This document shows positions 8,981 to 19,719 of a stretch of DNA of 64,000 nucleotides, in pieces (position 1 is the stretch's first letter; each line of letters begins with the position of its first letter). A program made the translations under genes and the position numbers. The notes under the pieces were generated by a model that saw only the letters and a list, made by a program, of their open reading frames with translations, had not been told where the DNA came from and made no database searches. The stretch comes from Pseudomonadota bacterium (GTDB lineage Bacteria > Pseudomonadota > Gammaproteobacteria > Legionellales > Legionellaceae): the NCBI GenBank assembly GCA_020051095.1, contig JAGVJN010000041.1, positions 1 to 64,000 of the forward strand, given 5' to 3'.

Positions 8981-9766
8981 ATGCAGAATTGGGTTTCAAT
9001 CATACTGATGCAACATCTTGTTTATGCCATTCTACTCATTGTAGCTGGATTTGTCGTAGCCAAAAAGGCCGCTTATACTATCGAAAAATATTCTAATAAG
9101 CATTTTTCTAAACACCACGCCGCCCTAATGAAACGGCTGGTATTTTACATCATTGTAATCCTTTTTTTGATCTCTGCGCTACATCATCTCGGTTTTAATT
9201 TAACGGTATTGCTTGGTGCGGCAGGGGTGTTGTCAGTAGCGGTTGGTTTTGCTTCCCAAACCGCGGCATCCAATTTAATTAGTGGCATTTTTTTGCTTTT
9301 TGAAAGACCTTTCTCTGTTGATGACTATATTGAAATTAAGGGCTTCTCCGGGACTGTCGTTGCGATTGATTTACTATCGACAAAAATTAAAACAAACGAC
9401 AATCGGTTAGTTCGCATTCCCAATGAAACCATGATTAAATCGGAAGTCATTAACTATTATGCTTATAAAACAAGACGCATCGATTTAATCGTTGACATCA
9501 GTTATGACGATAATATTGATAAAGCGCGATCGCTTCTGCTTGAGATCGCCAAGCAAGACAATAGCGTTCTTACGGATCCGCCACCCAACGTATGGGTTAA
9601 TTCGCTAGCCGACTCAGGCATAGAATTAAAATTAATGACCTGGGTAAAAACCAGTGACTACAGTGCAACTAAGAGTGCTTTGCAAGAAGCCATTAAAGTG
9701 CAATTTGATAAGCATAAGATTGATATTCCATTTCCCCAAATTACCATTCATCAAGCAGAGGCATAA
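8981..9766 (+). CDS. mscS: small-conductance mechanosensitive channel, MscS family
   Basis: A 261-residue MscS channel. The ATG at 8981 is chosen because GACGAGGAA lies just upstream; an in-frame extension to 8876 has no family match. Two membrane segments (~10-30 and ~55-75) are followed by the pore helix region (VLLGAAGVLSVAVGFASQTA, then NLISGIFLLFERPFSVDDY), which matches the TM3 and the TM3-beta junction of MscS. The cytosolic vestibule ends in FPQITIHQAEA. It should release solutes on hypo-osmotic shock. Its stop overlaps the next ATG by one base (TAATG). Confidence 0.93.
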   Translation: MQNWVSIILMQHLVYAILLIVAGFVVAKKAAYTIEKYSNKHFSKHHAALMKRLVFYIIVILFLISALHHLGFNLTVLLGAAGVLSVAVGFASQTAASNLISGIFLLFERPFSVDDYIEIKGFSGTVVAIDLLSTKIKTNDNRLVRIPNETMIKSEVINYYAYKTRRIDLIVDISYDDNIDKARSLLLEIAKQDNSVLTDPPPNVWVNSLADSGIELKLMTWVKTSDYSATKSALQEAIKVQFDKHKIDIPFPQITIHQAEA

Positions 9767-10718
9767 TGGATCCAATCACGCAAGGTTGTTTAGGCTCAGC
9801 CTGTGCGCAAGCAATCCTTCACAAACAACCTGCACGAGTGGTGTGGATTTCAAGTGCTATTGCTGCCATGGCACCTGATTTAGATATTTTCATACGCTCA
9901 CGGAATGAACCATTATTATCGTTACTTTATCATCGTCATTTTACCCACTCATTATTCTTTATTCCCATCGGTGCTATCCTTGTCACCCTCTTCCTCTGTT
10001 CCTTTATTCGCCTTTTCAGAGCACATTGGTCTCTCACCTTTTTAGCCTCTTTGATTGGCATAGCAACGCATGGATTATTGGATGCCTGCACCAGTTATGG
10101 TACTGTGTTGTATTGGCCTTTTTCTTTAACCCGCGTGAGTTGGGACATCGTTTCAATAATAGACCCCATTGTTACCTTCCCATTAGCCATTGGAACAGCA
10201 CTTAGCGTTATATTCTTTAAACGACATTATGTCTTGATTGCTATTTTTTGGGTCGGTATCTTTTTGAGTTTTAACACCTACCAACACCACCAAGCTATCC
10301 AATTAGCCAGTCAATATTTTCAACAATATGGAAATATCAGTAGGATACGAGCCATTCCAGAGATGGCCAGCTCAACAAAATGGCGAGTTGTCACCTTAAT
10401 GAATGATACGATTTATACAGCGATAGCGTATGTTCCAATTTGGGGTGCCAATCAATTCAAATTGACTGGGAAGTACCCTCAATTTCAACAAAGCGAACTT
10501 CCTAATTTTGTGATTAAATCACCAACGCTCATGCATGATTTCCGAATCTTCGCGTGGTTTACCGATGGGTGGTTAATACGCGTGCCTTCTGAAGGCTTGA
10601 TTATCGCAGATGCGCGTTATATCTTCTATCAACCGCCTATTGCCCTGTGGGGAATTGGCCTAAATGAAAAGAAATTGCATGTAATAAAACACCGTTTTAT
10701 CAAATTGGAAAACAAAAA

Positions 10719-10722
<4 letters not shown>
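9766..10722 (+). CDS. YdjM/LexA-binding-type membrane hydrolase
   Basis: The 318-residue protein belongs to the metal-dependent hydrolase family of YdjM. The N-terminus MDPITQGCLGSACAQAIL, the APDLDIF strand and the HRHFTHSLFF motif carry the conserved Asp and His residues. Four to five membrane segments cover residues ~55-190 (ATHGLLDACTSYGT loop between them), and a soluble domain follows. The E. coli relative is an SOS-induced inner-membrane protein; its substrate is not settled. Translationally coupled at both ends: TAATG with mscS and ATGA with the next gene. Confidence 0.85.
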
Positions 10723-12824
<2,102 letters not shown>

Positions 12825-12914
12825 TTAGGTTAGGTCGGAAATAGAGACAGTCGGTTGTTTCATATGACAATTGCAAGATCCAATAACACGTAAAACAACC
12901 CACATAAACAACAA

Positions 12915-12951
12915 ATCACCCGTCTTTGAATTATCCTATCAAACGGGTGAT
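12915..12951 (-). terminator. hairpin between rpmA and obgE
   Basis: ATCACCCGT (12915-12923) pairs with ACGGGTGAT (12943-12951). Read on the minus strand it is followed by TTTGTTGTTT, a broken T-run. The loop is 19 bases, so it is a weak or leaky terminator after rpmA that would let part of the transcription reach obgE. Confidence 0.45.
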
Positions 12952-12978
12952 CCGTATCGCTAAACTAAAGTGTGGTGA

Positions 12979-13248
12979 TTAATGCGCAGTTTCTTCGGCT
13001 TGTATCTCAACGTATTTACGCTTTGGATAGCCCTTTTCGACAAACTTTACTTTGCCAGAAACTAACGCATATAACGTGAAATCCCGGCCACAGCCAACAC
13101 CTGAACCAGCATGAAACTTAGTGCCACGCTGTCTTACTAAAATCTCACCGGCCGAAACCAATTGATCACCATAACGCTTCACACCCAGATACTTAGGATT
13201 GGAATCGCGTCCATTACGGGTACTACCACCCGCTTTTTTGTGTGCCAT
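12979..13248 (-). CDS. rpmA: 50S ribosomal protein L27
   Basis: L27 of 89 residues. The N-terminus [16 protein letters not shown] is that of proteobacterial L27, whose tail reaches the peptidyl transferase centre; no cleavable N-terminal extension as in Firmicutes. [23 protein letters not shown] and the [14 protein letters not shown] region are conserved. Located 12 bp after the rplU stop in the usual rplU-rpmA-obgE order. Confidence 0.98.
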   Translation of the reverse strand: MAHKKAGGSTRNGRDSNPKYLGVKRYGDQLVSAGEILVRQRGTKFHAGSGVGCGRDFTLYALVSGKVKFVEKGYPKRKYVEIQAEETAH

Positions 13249-13260
13249 GGGTATCCCCTC

Positions 13261-13572
13261 TTATTCGTTAATAGCTGTAATCTTAACTTGTGTATAATTT
13301 TGTCGATGGCCCATTTGTTTCATATGGTGCTTACGACGACGAAATTTGATGATCTTTACTTTCTTATGACGGCCATGATCAACGACTTCTGCTTTCACAC
13401 GGGCTTTTTCTAAAATAGGCTGGCCACACGATACTTTGTCGCCTTTCACTACCATCAAAACCTGATCAAAAGTCACTTCTTTACCCACTTCAGCAGGCAA
13501 CGTTTCCACTTTAAGCAAATCCCCTTCTTTCACTCGGTATTGCTTGCCGCCTGTTTTAATGACCGCATACAT
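13261..13572 (-). CDS. rplU: 50S ribosomal protein L21
   Basis: L21 of 103 residues, the same length as in E. coli when started at the ATG at 13572 ([14 protein letters not shown]). A TTGGAGAA ribosome site lies eight bases upstream. An ATG two codons earlier would place the site too close, and a longer frame to 13605 has no family match. The C-terminal [21 protein letters not shown] segment is the conserved rRNA-binding part. First gene of the rplU-rpmA pair. Confidence 0.98.
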   Translation of the reverse strand: MYAVIKTGGKQYRVKEGDLLKVETLPAEVGKEVTFDQVLMVVKGDKVSCGQPILEKARVKAEVVDHGRHKKVKIIKFRRRKHHMKQMGHRQNYTQVKITAINE

Positions 13573-13623
13573 ATTCATTTCTCCAACTGACATAACGTCA
13601 TACAAAGTTCAACAAAGGTGCAT

Positions 13624-13652
13624 ATTCTATGAAATTTATCGCAAGACTTCAA
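13624..13652 (-). promoter_or_regulatory. sigma-70 promoter of rplU-rpmA
   Basis: On the minus strand TTGAAG (13647-13652), a 17-bp spacer and TAGAAT (13624-13629) make a good sigma-70 promoter. Transcription would begin near 13617, leaving a leader of about 45 nt before rplU. Confidence 0.55.
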
Positions 13653-13836
13653 GTTCAATTTAAATTATTGTATACTTAAGCGCTTTTTCACTTATGTGAA
13701 GTACTCGTTAGCATGACTAAACGATAGGTTAACACGCTATTTTGCGGGATTCATAGCCTTTCGAGAACATGATAACATTTTATAAACTTGTTGTTTGTTT
13801 GGTCGCGAACAAACACCCATTGTGGGAGATGTATCA

Positions 13837-14535
13837 ATGTCTGTAATTCAACTTGAAGCAGAAGCTCGAGAAGACATGGGGAAAGGTGCGAGCCGCCGCC
13901 TACGTCGAATAGAAGGAAAAGTACCTGCTATTGTCTATGGTGGTAGTAAAGAGCCAATATCCATTACGTTAAAACATAATAAACTCGTCAAGGCACTTGA
14001 AAATGAAGCCATCTACTCGAGCGTGATTGATTTGGCATTAGGTAAAAAGAAAGAGCATGTGATTATCAAATCCATGCAACGCCATCCATATAGACCCATT
14101 ATTATGCATGTTGACTTCCAACGCGTAACTGGATCGGATGTCATTGTTAAGCAAATTCCAATTCACTATACGAATGAAGAACAATGTAAGGGCGTTAAAG
14201 CAGGTGGTGTCTTATTCCACACCATGACCCAATTAGAAATTCGCTGCAAGGTTAAAGATCTGCCTGAGTTTATCGAAATTGACGTCGCTAATTTGGAAAA
14301 AGATCATGTCCTCCACTTGTCCGACATTAAATTGCCGAAAGGGGTAGAGCTGGCGGTGGAAATTGGCGAAGATGGATCGCATAACTTACCTGTTGTTTCT
14401 GTTCACCAGCCTCATATGGCAGAAGTTGAAACGGAAGCACCTGAAACAGCCGCAGATGAAGTACCTGCTAAAGAAATGAAAGGTGAACAAGCCAAATCAG
14501 ATGAAGGTGAAAAGGAAGAAAAAGGCGAGGAATAA
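13837..14535 (+). CDS. rplY: 50S ribosomal protein L25 (Ctc form)
   Basis: A 232-residue long-form L25/general stress protein Ctc that binds 5S rRNA. The ATG at 13837 follows GGGAGATG; the longer frame from 13795 is not family-like. The L25 domain (SVIQLEAEAREDMGKGASRRLRR to HVDFQRV) fills residues 1-~95 and the TL5/Ctc C-terminal beta domain follows to ~190. The last ~30 residues are a highly charged Glu/Lys tail. It precedes pth as in many bacteria, with a strong terminator between. Confidence 0.95.
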   Translation: MSVIQLEAEAREDMGKGASRRLRRIEGKVPAIVYGGSKEPISITLKHNKLVKALENEAIYSSVIDLALGKKKEHVIIKSMQRHPYRPIIMHVDFQRVTGSDVIVKQIPIHYTNEEQCKGVKAGGVLFHTMTQLEIRCKVKDLPEFIEIDVANLEKDHVLHLSDIKLPKGVELAVEIGEDGSHNLPVVSVHQPHMAEVETEAPETAADEVPAKEMKGEQAKSDEGEKEEKGEE

Positions 14536-14585
14536 ACTCGATGTAAGAACCTCACGAAGCTCTTTGGGGCTTGTGCTTTCATGTT

Positions 14586-14612
14586 GGTCGGGTCTAGGCC
14601 CGACCTTTTTTT
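14586..14612 (+). terminator. rho-independent terminator after rplY
   Basis: GGTCGGG (14586-14592) pairs with CCCGACC (14599-14605) around a six-base loop, followed at once by seven T. This is the clearest intrinsic terminator in the window. Confidence 0.9.
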
Positions 14613-14670
14613 AGCGATTAATGAAAATTTCACACCAGACCACGCCCTAGGGTCATAATTTCTAAATACT

Positions 14671-15249
14671 ATGAATAACGTCACCATCAGACTCATTATT
14701 GGATTACGTAATCCTGGACCAGCCTACGAACAGACAAGGCATAACGCTGGCGCCTGGTTTGTGGAAAGAGTACAAAAGCAATTTGGTCATGGGTTTGTTG
14801 TTGATAAGAAACACCAAACTCAAATGAGTGAGTGTCGCGTTGACGGGCAAACGTTTATTGCTATGATGCCTACAGGTTTCATGAACCATAGTGGCCGTTC
14901 GACCCTATCCGTTGCCCACTACTATAAAATAGCACCTCAAGAAATATTAGTTGCCCATGATGAACTCGATTTAGATCCGGGTCGAGTTAAGCTTAAAACC
15001 GGTGGAGGACATGGTGGACACAATGGCTTGAGGGATATCATCAGCCAACTAGGCAGTGCAGATTTTCATCGACTGCGAATTGGCATTGGTCATCCAGGCC
15101 ATAAAGATATGGTGACACCTTATGTATTAAGCCAACCTTCATCAACCGATAAAAGGTTGATTTATGACGCGCTTGAAAGAAGTATTCCTGCGATGTCCCT
15201 GATTATCAAAGGGGATATGGCTAAAGCAATGACCATGATTAATAGTTAG
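14671..15249 (+). CDS. pth: peptidyl-tRNA hydrolase
   Basis: Pth of 192 residues, which frees tRNA from peptidyl-tRNA dropped by ribosomes. Motifs: [22 protein letters not shown] with the catalytic His in RHNAG, FMNHSG, and [20 protein letters not shown] followed by HNGLRDI. No convincing ribosome site precedes the ATG, so the start could be a codon or two later. It is followed 11 bp later by ychF, the usual pth-ychF pair. Confidence 0.97.
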   Translation: MNNVTIRLIIGLRNPGPAYEQTRHNAGAWFVERVQKQFGHGFVVDKKHQTQMSECRVDGQTFIAMMPTGFMNHSGRSTLSVAHYYKIAPQEILVAHDELDLDPGRVKLKTGGGHGGHNGLRDIISQLGSADFHRLRIGIGHPGHKDMVTPYVLSQPSSTDKRLIYDALERSIPAMSLIIKGDMAKAMTMINS

Positions 15250-15260
15250 AGGATGAGGAT

Positions 15261-16352
15261 ATGGGTTTTAAATGTGGCATCGTTGGGTTGCCAAATGTGG
15301 GCAAATCAACACTATTTAATGCACTAACCAAAGCAGGTATTGAGGCAGCCAACTTTCCTTTCTGCACCATCGAGCCCAATGTCGGCATGGTTACTGTACC
15401 AGACCCACGTCTTGATGACTTAAGTGAGATTGTTAAGCCAAAGCAAACCTTAGCCACAACCATGCAATTTGTTGATATTGCGGGCCTAGTCAAAGGTGCC
15501 TCCAAAGGGGAGGGATTAGGCAATCAGTTTTTAGCAAACATTCGCGAAACAGATGCTATCGCGCACGTGGTACGTTGCTTTGAAAATGATAATATCGTTC
15601 ATGTCGACGGAAAAGTCGATCCGATCAATGATATCGAAGTGATCAACACGGAACTTGCGCTCGCTGATATGGAAACACTCGACAAAGCGATAATCAAAGC
15701 TTCCAAAAATGCCAAATCGGGTAACAAGGAAGCTATCTTTGAGAAATCCGTCTTGGAAAAGGCAAAGGCTCACGTTGATGCGGGCAACCAAATGAGAACA
15801 CTCGCGCTCGACGAGCAAGAAGCATTGGTGATTAAGAGGCTGTTTTTACTCACCAATAAGCCTGTATTATATATTGCCAACGTCAATGAGGATGGATTTA
15901 GCAACAATCCCTTATTGGATAAAGTCACTGAACTAGCCAACAAAGAGGGAGCATCCATTGTCAGTTTATCAGCCGCTATTGAATCAGAACTCATCGATTT
16001 AGACCCCGATGATCAAAAAGCCTTCCTGCAAGAGTTAGGCTTAGAAGAACCGGGTTTAAATCGACTTATTCGTGCAGGCTATGAATTATTAGGATTGCAA
16101 ACCTACTTCACCGCAGGCGTCAAAGAAGTGCGCGCATGGACTTTCCATAAAGGAGATACAGCGCCCCAAGCTGCTGGCGTCATTCACTCTGATTTTGAAA
16201 AAGGCTTCATTCGCGCTGAAGTCATAGCCTACGCAGATTTTATCCAATATAAAGGAGAGCAAGGGGCAAAAGAAGCGGGAAAATTGCGCGTTGAAGGAAA
16301 AGATTACATTGTCCAAGATGGCGATGTCATGCACTTTCGCTTTAATGTGTAG
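15261..16352 (+). CDS. ychF: redox-regulated ATPase YchF (OLA1 family)
   Basis: YchF of 363 residues, same as E. coli. G1 is [15 protein letters not shown], the [21 protein letters not shown]3 region is intact and the NVNEDG stretch replaces the NKxD specificity motif, as expected for this ATP-preferring member of the Obg GTPase group. A coiled-coil and a C-terminal TGS domain ([28 protein letters not shown]) follow. It binds ribosomes and affects the oxidative stress response. AGAGGATGAGGAT gives a strong ribosome site. Confidence 0.97.
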   Translation: MGFKCGIVGLPNVGKSTLFNALTKAGIEAANFPFCTIEPNVGMVTVPDPRLDDLSEIVKPKQTLATTMQFVDIAGLVKGASKGEGLGNQFLANIRETDAIAHVVRCFENDNIVHVDGKVDPINDIEVINTELALADMETLDKAIIKASKNAKSGNKEAIFEKSVLEKAKAHVDAGNQMRTLALDEQEALVIKRLFLLTNKPVLYIANVNEDGFSNNPLLDKVTELANKEGASIVSLSAAIESELIDLDPDDQKAFLQELGLEEPGLNRLIRAGYELLGLQTYFTAGVKEVRAWTFHKGDTAPQAAGVIHSDFEKGFIRAEVIAYADFIQYKGEQGAKEAGKLRVEGKDYIVQDGDVMHFRFNV

Positions 16353-16713
16353 GTATCAAGGGCTTTTAGGGACGCAGAGAATAATTCCTTTCCTACGTGA
16401 ACGTTTGCGTTACCGTCTGCGTTTCCGAAATAGTTTGGCTCCAACAATAAAACCCTATTAATGACATGATACCAACCATCTTTATGAATTTTTCCTATAA
16501 TGCCTGAAACCAATTATTCATTCCCTTCTAACTTTTATTCATTAAACTTTTTGTAAGGCATGAATCGAATCGGTAACGCAAACGTTCACGCATAAGTCAT
16601 TTATACTCATTCATAGCGCCTGTGGTGTAACCATTAACCTCTTTATTTTCTATATGAAACACCGCATAATGACGGATAAGATTTTAATAGGCACTACTTA
16701 CTAAAGGGAAATT
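16353..16713. repeat. 361-bp gap with a 20-bp perfect inverted repeat pair
   Basis: CGTGAACGTTTGCGTTACCG at 16396-16415 recurs as its exact reverse complement at 16571-16590, with 155 bp between. A diverged third copy is at 61213-61244. The spacer is AT-rich and holds no convincing gene. The structure looks like a small non-autonomous mobile element or paired regulatory repeat. The remaining ~120 bp before plsY hold its promoter, which I cannot place with confidence. Confidence 0.7.
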
Positions 16714-17559
16714 ATGAGCCACTCTTTCATTTCAGCAATTGTTATTATCATCGGCTATCTGTTTGGTTCTATCTGTTCTGCTGTCATTGTAAGCCGCGCA
16801 TTTCACTTGCCCGACCCACGCAGCGAGGGCTCAAAAAACCCAGGTGCAACCAATGTATTGCGACTCAGTGGTAAAAAATATGCATCCATGGTGATGGCCG
16901 CTGATGTTCTAAAAGGCACCATACCCGTTTTATTTGCGAAACTGATGCCTGTGTCAGAATTAGTTATCACCTATACTTGCCTTGCAGCTGTTCTTGGCCA
17001 TATGTTTCCAATATTTTTCGGATTTAGGGGCGGTAAAGGGGTCGCAACCGCAATTGGTGGCTTATTGGGACTTCAGTTCATTCTTGGCGTGATGGTCATA
17101 GCCGTATGGATTATAGTCGCTAATTTTACTCGTTACGCATCACTTGCCTCGATTTTATCAATGACCGCCATGCCCTTATTAGCTCTGTGGACTACTGAAA
17201 ACGTTGCTTTATTTATGCCACTATTTTTTATCACCATGTTTATCTACTATAAGCATCGTGATAATATCACTCGCCTGATGGATGGTGAAGAATCAAAACT
17301 ATCGATTGGTAAAATTTTTCCCTCCAAACTAGCGGAACAACCTATACCAACCGCTGACATCAAGACATCGGTAAAAACCAGTAAACAAGCTACTAGAAAG
17401 ACTAGCAAAAAGGCAAGTGCCTCACCTGTTAAACAAAGCAAATCCAAGGATGCCAGCCCAAAAACAACAAAAGCAACAAAAGCAACAAAAGCAACAAAAT
17501 CAACAAAAACAACAAAAGCAACAAAAGTAACAAAAGTAACAAAAGATGATAAAAAGTAG
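16714..17559 (+). CDS. plsY: glycerol-3-phosphate acyltransferase PlsY with Lys/Thr-rich tail
   Basis: PlsY transfers the acyl group from acyl-phosphate to glycerol-3-phosphate at the inner membrane. Residues 1-~195 are the usual five-segment membrane enzyme, with the motifs GSICSAVIVSR, DPRSEGSKNPGATNVLR, and GHMFPIFFGFRGGKGVAT. The family is normally ~200 residues; here a hydrophilic tail of ~80 residues follows (KTSVKTSKQATRKTSKKASA, then Lys-Ala-Thr repeats to the end). The tail is strongly basic and presumably cytosolic, perhaps contacting membrane or nucleic acid. The tail DNA is a 9-bp tandem repeat. Confidence 0.93.
   Translation: MSHSFISAIVIIIGYLFGSICSAVIVSRAFHLPDPRSEGSKNPGATNVLRLSGKKYASMVMAADVLKGTIPVLFAKLMPVSELVITYTCLAAVLGHMFPIFFGFRGGKGVATAIGGLLGLQFILGVMVIAVWIIVANFTRYASLASILSMTAMPLLALWTTENVALFMPLFFITMFIYYKHRDNITRLMDGEESKLSIGKIFPSKLAEQPIPTADIKTSVKTSKQATRKTSKKASASPVKQSKSKDASPKTTKATKATKATKSTKTTKATKVTKVTKDDKK
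17464..17545 (+). repeat. in-frame 9-bp tandem repeat in plsY tail
   Basis: About nine copies of the unit ACAAAAGCA, several with one changed base, encode Thr-Lys-Ala/Val/Ser/Thr. Because the unit is a multiple of three, copy-number change would alter tail length without frameshift. Confidence 0.85.
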
Positions 17560-17580
17560 CATAGCTCGGGTAAAATACAT

Positions 17581-17597
17581 GAATGATCACGGGTATA
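17581..17597 (-). repeat. half copy of the ATACCCGTGATCATTC repeat
   Basis: GAATGATCACGGGTATA is the reverse complement of the terminal repeat of the element at 48281-48383. It lies between plsY and rpsT and no second end is visible nearby. Confidence 0.55.
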
Positions 17598-17700
17598 TTT
17601 TTGTCCTATCTAAATAAAATAGACGCTTACACTTGACATACTTCGCGATATTGGGCAAAATTCTGACCTTTTAGAATGATATGATTTTGGAGTAATCTCT

Positions 17701-17967
17701 GTGGCAAACATCAAATCCGCTATTAAACGCGCTCGACAAAGTGAAAAACGACGTCAACAAAATGCCAGTGCTCGGTCCTTTTATCGCACTTATGTTAAAA
17801 AGGTGATCAAGGCGATTGCATCTGGTAATCATGAAGAAGCCCGCGCAGCTTTCGCTGAAGTGCAACCTGTTTTAGATAAAGCGGCAGGTAAAGGCATTAT
17901 CCATAAAAACAAAGCGGCCCGTTTAAAAAGCCGATTGAATGCTCGCGTTAAAGCGATGAAGGCATAA
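17701..17967 (+). CDS. rpsT: 30S ribosomal protein S20
   Basis: S20 of 88 residues, starting at a GTG codon ([17 protein letters not shown] follows the initiator). The non-ATG start matters because in E. coli rpsT starts with UUG and the weak start is part of autogenous control. Basic helical bundle protein that binds 16S rRNA; the ending [17 protein letters not shown] is typical. Encoded alone, followed by a hairpin. Confidence 0.97.
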   Translation: MANIKSAIKRARQSEKRRQQNASARSFYRTYVKKVIKAIASGNHEEARAAFAEVQPVLDKAAGKGIIHKNKAARLKSRLNARVKAMKA

Positions 17968-17999
17968 TAAGCTTACTATTGTTTCTAAAATCATAACAT

Positions 18000-18026
18000 G
18001 GTGCACCGTAAAAACGGTGCACCTTA
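18000..18026 (+). terminator. hairpin after rpsT
   Basis: GGTGCACCG (18000-18008) pairs with CGGTGCACC (18015-18023), a 9-bp perfect stem with a six-base loop, followed only by TTA. It is a strong stem with a poor T-run, placed correctly to end the rpsT message. Confidence 0.6.
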
Positions 18027-18133
18027 GTATCACTCCCCAGGTTTTCCTCCCTTAATTTATCTAATATAAAAGGGTTGATCCTTTTTCAAAATATGCGATA
18101 CTCATGCTCGAAGTTTCAATGGAAGAGACCAAG

Positions 18134-19069
18134 ATGTATAACTTATTGTATTTAATTGCTTTAATATTTAGTTTCTCAGGATTTGTTTCAGCCCACGCCT
18201 GTGATGGCAGCCAGTTGTCACCTTGTATCGTCGTTGATAATAATAGCCCTAATGTCCCAATAAAATCGTATCGAAGTGCTTTAATCCTTAAAGAACAACC
18301 TGACATCCACCCTTTACGCGCCTCCGGCAGTGAATCGCCGACACAATTTGGCTGGGAGGAAATTGTCACAAAAATTCAATCTCAAAATACGCCGATTAAG
18401 CAAGTTTGGGTACTTGACCTGCGACAAGAATCCCATCTGTATGTGAATGGAGTCAATATCACCCATGCTAGTAAATACAACTGGATTAATGCCGGGCTGT
18501 CAAAAAATGCAATACTGGATAAAGAAGATGCCTGGATGAAGTCGCTCAGCCAATCCTCCACCCTAGAAAATGCCATGGATTCACAGCAATTTCAGGAAGA
18601 GCAATACGATAAAGGTGTCGAAATTCCGATTCAAACCATTCAGCTTGAAGAGACCCTGGTTCAGAGTCTTTCTTTAAAATATGAGCGGATGCCAATACAA
18701 GACCATTGCAGGCCAGATGACGAAGTGGTCGATGCGTTAATCGATTTCTTTGCTAACATCCGTCCGGATGATTGGGTTCATTTGCATTGCCGTGGCGGAA
18801 AAGGGCGAACAACGACAGTCTTAGCAATGTACGACATGCTCCTGAATGCCAATCAATTGAGTTTTGATGATATTATTACTCGACAAAAATCGATACCACC
18901 CTACTATGATCTCGAATTCACCAATAAAGGAATCCCCGAGCTCACGCCCTATTACAAAGAGCGTTTAGCGTTTCTGCATCAATTTTACTTATACACCCAA
19001 GACCGTCTAGCAGGGTACCCGGGCAAATGGACAGACTGGTTAGCTATAGAAAACAAGCGACCTGATTAA
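18134..19069 (+). CDS. exported phytase-like cysteine phosphatase
   Basis: A 311-residue protein starting at the ATG at 18134 (GGAAGAG upstream), with a signal peptide ending near FVSAHA. The P-loop HCRGGKGRT holds Cys219 and Arg225, the C-x5-R signature of protein tyrosine phosphatases; an upstream QDHCRPDDEVVDALIDF supplies the general-acid Asp in the loop typical of cysteine phytases and related dual-specificity phosphatases. It could act on inositol phosphates, phosphoinositides or phosphoproteins. Legionella secretes a phytase of this fold (LppA), so a role in the host vacuole or extracellular phosphate supply is plausible; with a Sec signal, type II secretion or a periplasmic location are the simplest routes. 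It lies between rpsT and enhC. Confidence 0.85.
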   Translation: MYNLLYLIALIFSFSGFVSAHACDGSQLSPCIVVDNNSPNVPIKSYRSALILKEQPDIHPLRASGSESPTQFGWEEIVTKIQSQNTPIKQVWVLDLRQESHLYVNGVNITHASKYNWINAGLSKNAILDKEDAWMKSLSQSSTLENAMDSQQFQEEQYDKGVEIPIQTIQLEETLVQSLSLKYERMPIQDHCRPDDEVVDALIDFFANIRPDDWVHLHCRGGKGRTTTVLAMYDMLLNANQLSFDDIITRQKSIPPYYDLEFTNKGIPELTPYYKERLAFLHQFYLYTQDRLAGYPGKWTDWLAIENKRPD

Positions 19070-19076
19070 AATCAGT

Positions 19077-19107
19077 GTCTAAGTAATGAGCAAATCATTA
19101 CTTAGAC
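19077..19107. terminator. bidirectional hairpin between convergent genes
   Basis: GTCTAAGTAATGA (19077-19089) pairs perfectly with TCATTACTTAGAC (19095-19107), a 13-bp stem with a five-base loop. It sits between the phosphatase gene and the convergent membrane protein gene and can end both. Neither side has a pure T-run. Confidence 0.6.
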
Positions 19108-19136
19108 AAATTCTCACCCAGCAATTTATCCCAATA

Positions 19137-19571
19137 TTAAAGGGCTACCGTTTGAGTTTGGCTGGAATCATCGGTTTTTCGATTGATACACTCTTTCAAT
19201 GTGTTCACGCCCGCACCCACCGTATCAACCAAATTAATAAATGGGCTTGCGATGGCAAGCGATAGAATTTGTAGAACCGTTACCCAGTTATCAAAACTCT
19301 CATGGATACTGCTCCCTGCACTTGTAAAATTCATCGTCATGGCATAATAAGCGGCACCAAGCAAACTGGCACTGCCAATGACGATGAACAAACTGGATAG
19401 CAACGCTAAAACAAAGGGCGCCCCAACAACGGATGCCACTCTAAACGCAGCATCTGAATACGAGTTAAAGGGCTTAAAAAACGTGACTTGATTACGAACG
19501 GGGCCTTCCCACTTATTTAAAAGCTCAGCGCTAATCCCTGCAAATTTATCCATTACATCTAATACATCCAT
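19137..19571 (-). CDS. small membrane protein of unknown function
   Basis: A 144-residue protein that I do not recognise. It has a polar N-terminus (~45 residues), a strong hydrophobic hairpin (~50-75, VGAPFVLALLSSLFIVIGSASLL), a Ser/Thr-rich loop, a second hydrophobic stretch (~95-118) and a polar tail with TDDSSQTQTVAL. No signal peptide is seen. The topology of two membrane hairpins without any enzymatic motif is seen in some Legionella effectors, but nothing here proves export. It is convergent with the phosphatase gene and lies downstream of enhC on the same strand behind a strong terminator. Confidence 0.6.
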   Translation of the reverse strand: MDVLDVMDKFAGISAELLNKWEGPVRNQVTFFKPFNSYSDAAFRVASVVGAPFVLALLSSLFIVIGSASLLGAAYYAMTMNFTSAGSSIHESFDNWVTVLQILSLAIASPFINLVDTVGAGVNTLKECINRKTDDSSQTQTVAL

Positions 19572-19680
19572 TATTTACACCTCATTTAAACATAAACTGA
19601 CTTAGGCAAGAATTGCACAGATTAATAAAAAATGAAGTAATAATCAAATGGAATTTTCAAGTTTACGTCTTTGTAGAATA

Positions 19681-19706
19681 AAAAGGGTGCATATTGCACC
19701 CTTTTT
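19681..19706 (-). terminator. intrinsic terminator after enhC
   Basis: AAAAGGGTGCA (19681-19691) pairs with TGCACCCTTTT (19695-19705), an 11-bp perfect stem with a three-base loop. On the minus strand the stem ends in a run of T. It ends the enhABC message just after the enhC stop at 19720. Confidence 0.85.
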
Positions 19707-19719
19707 GCCATATATTTCG

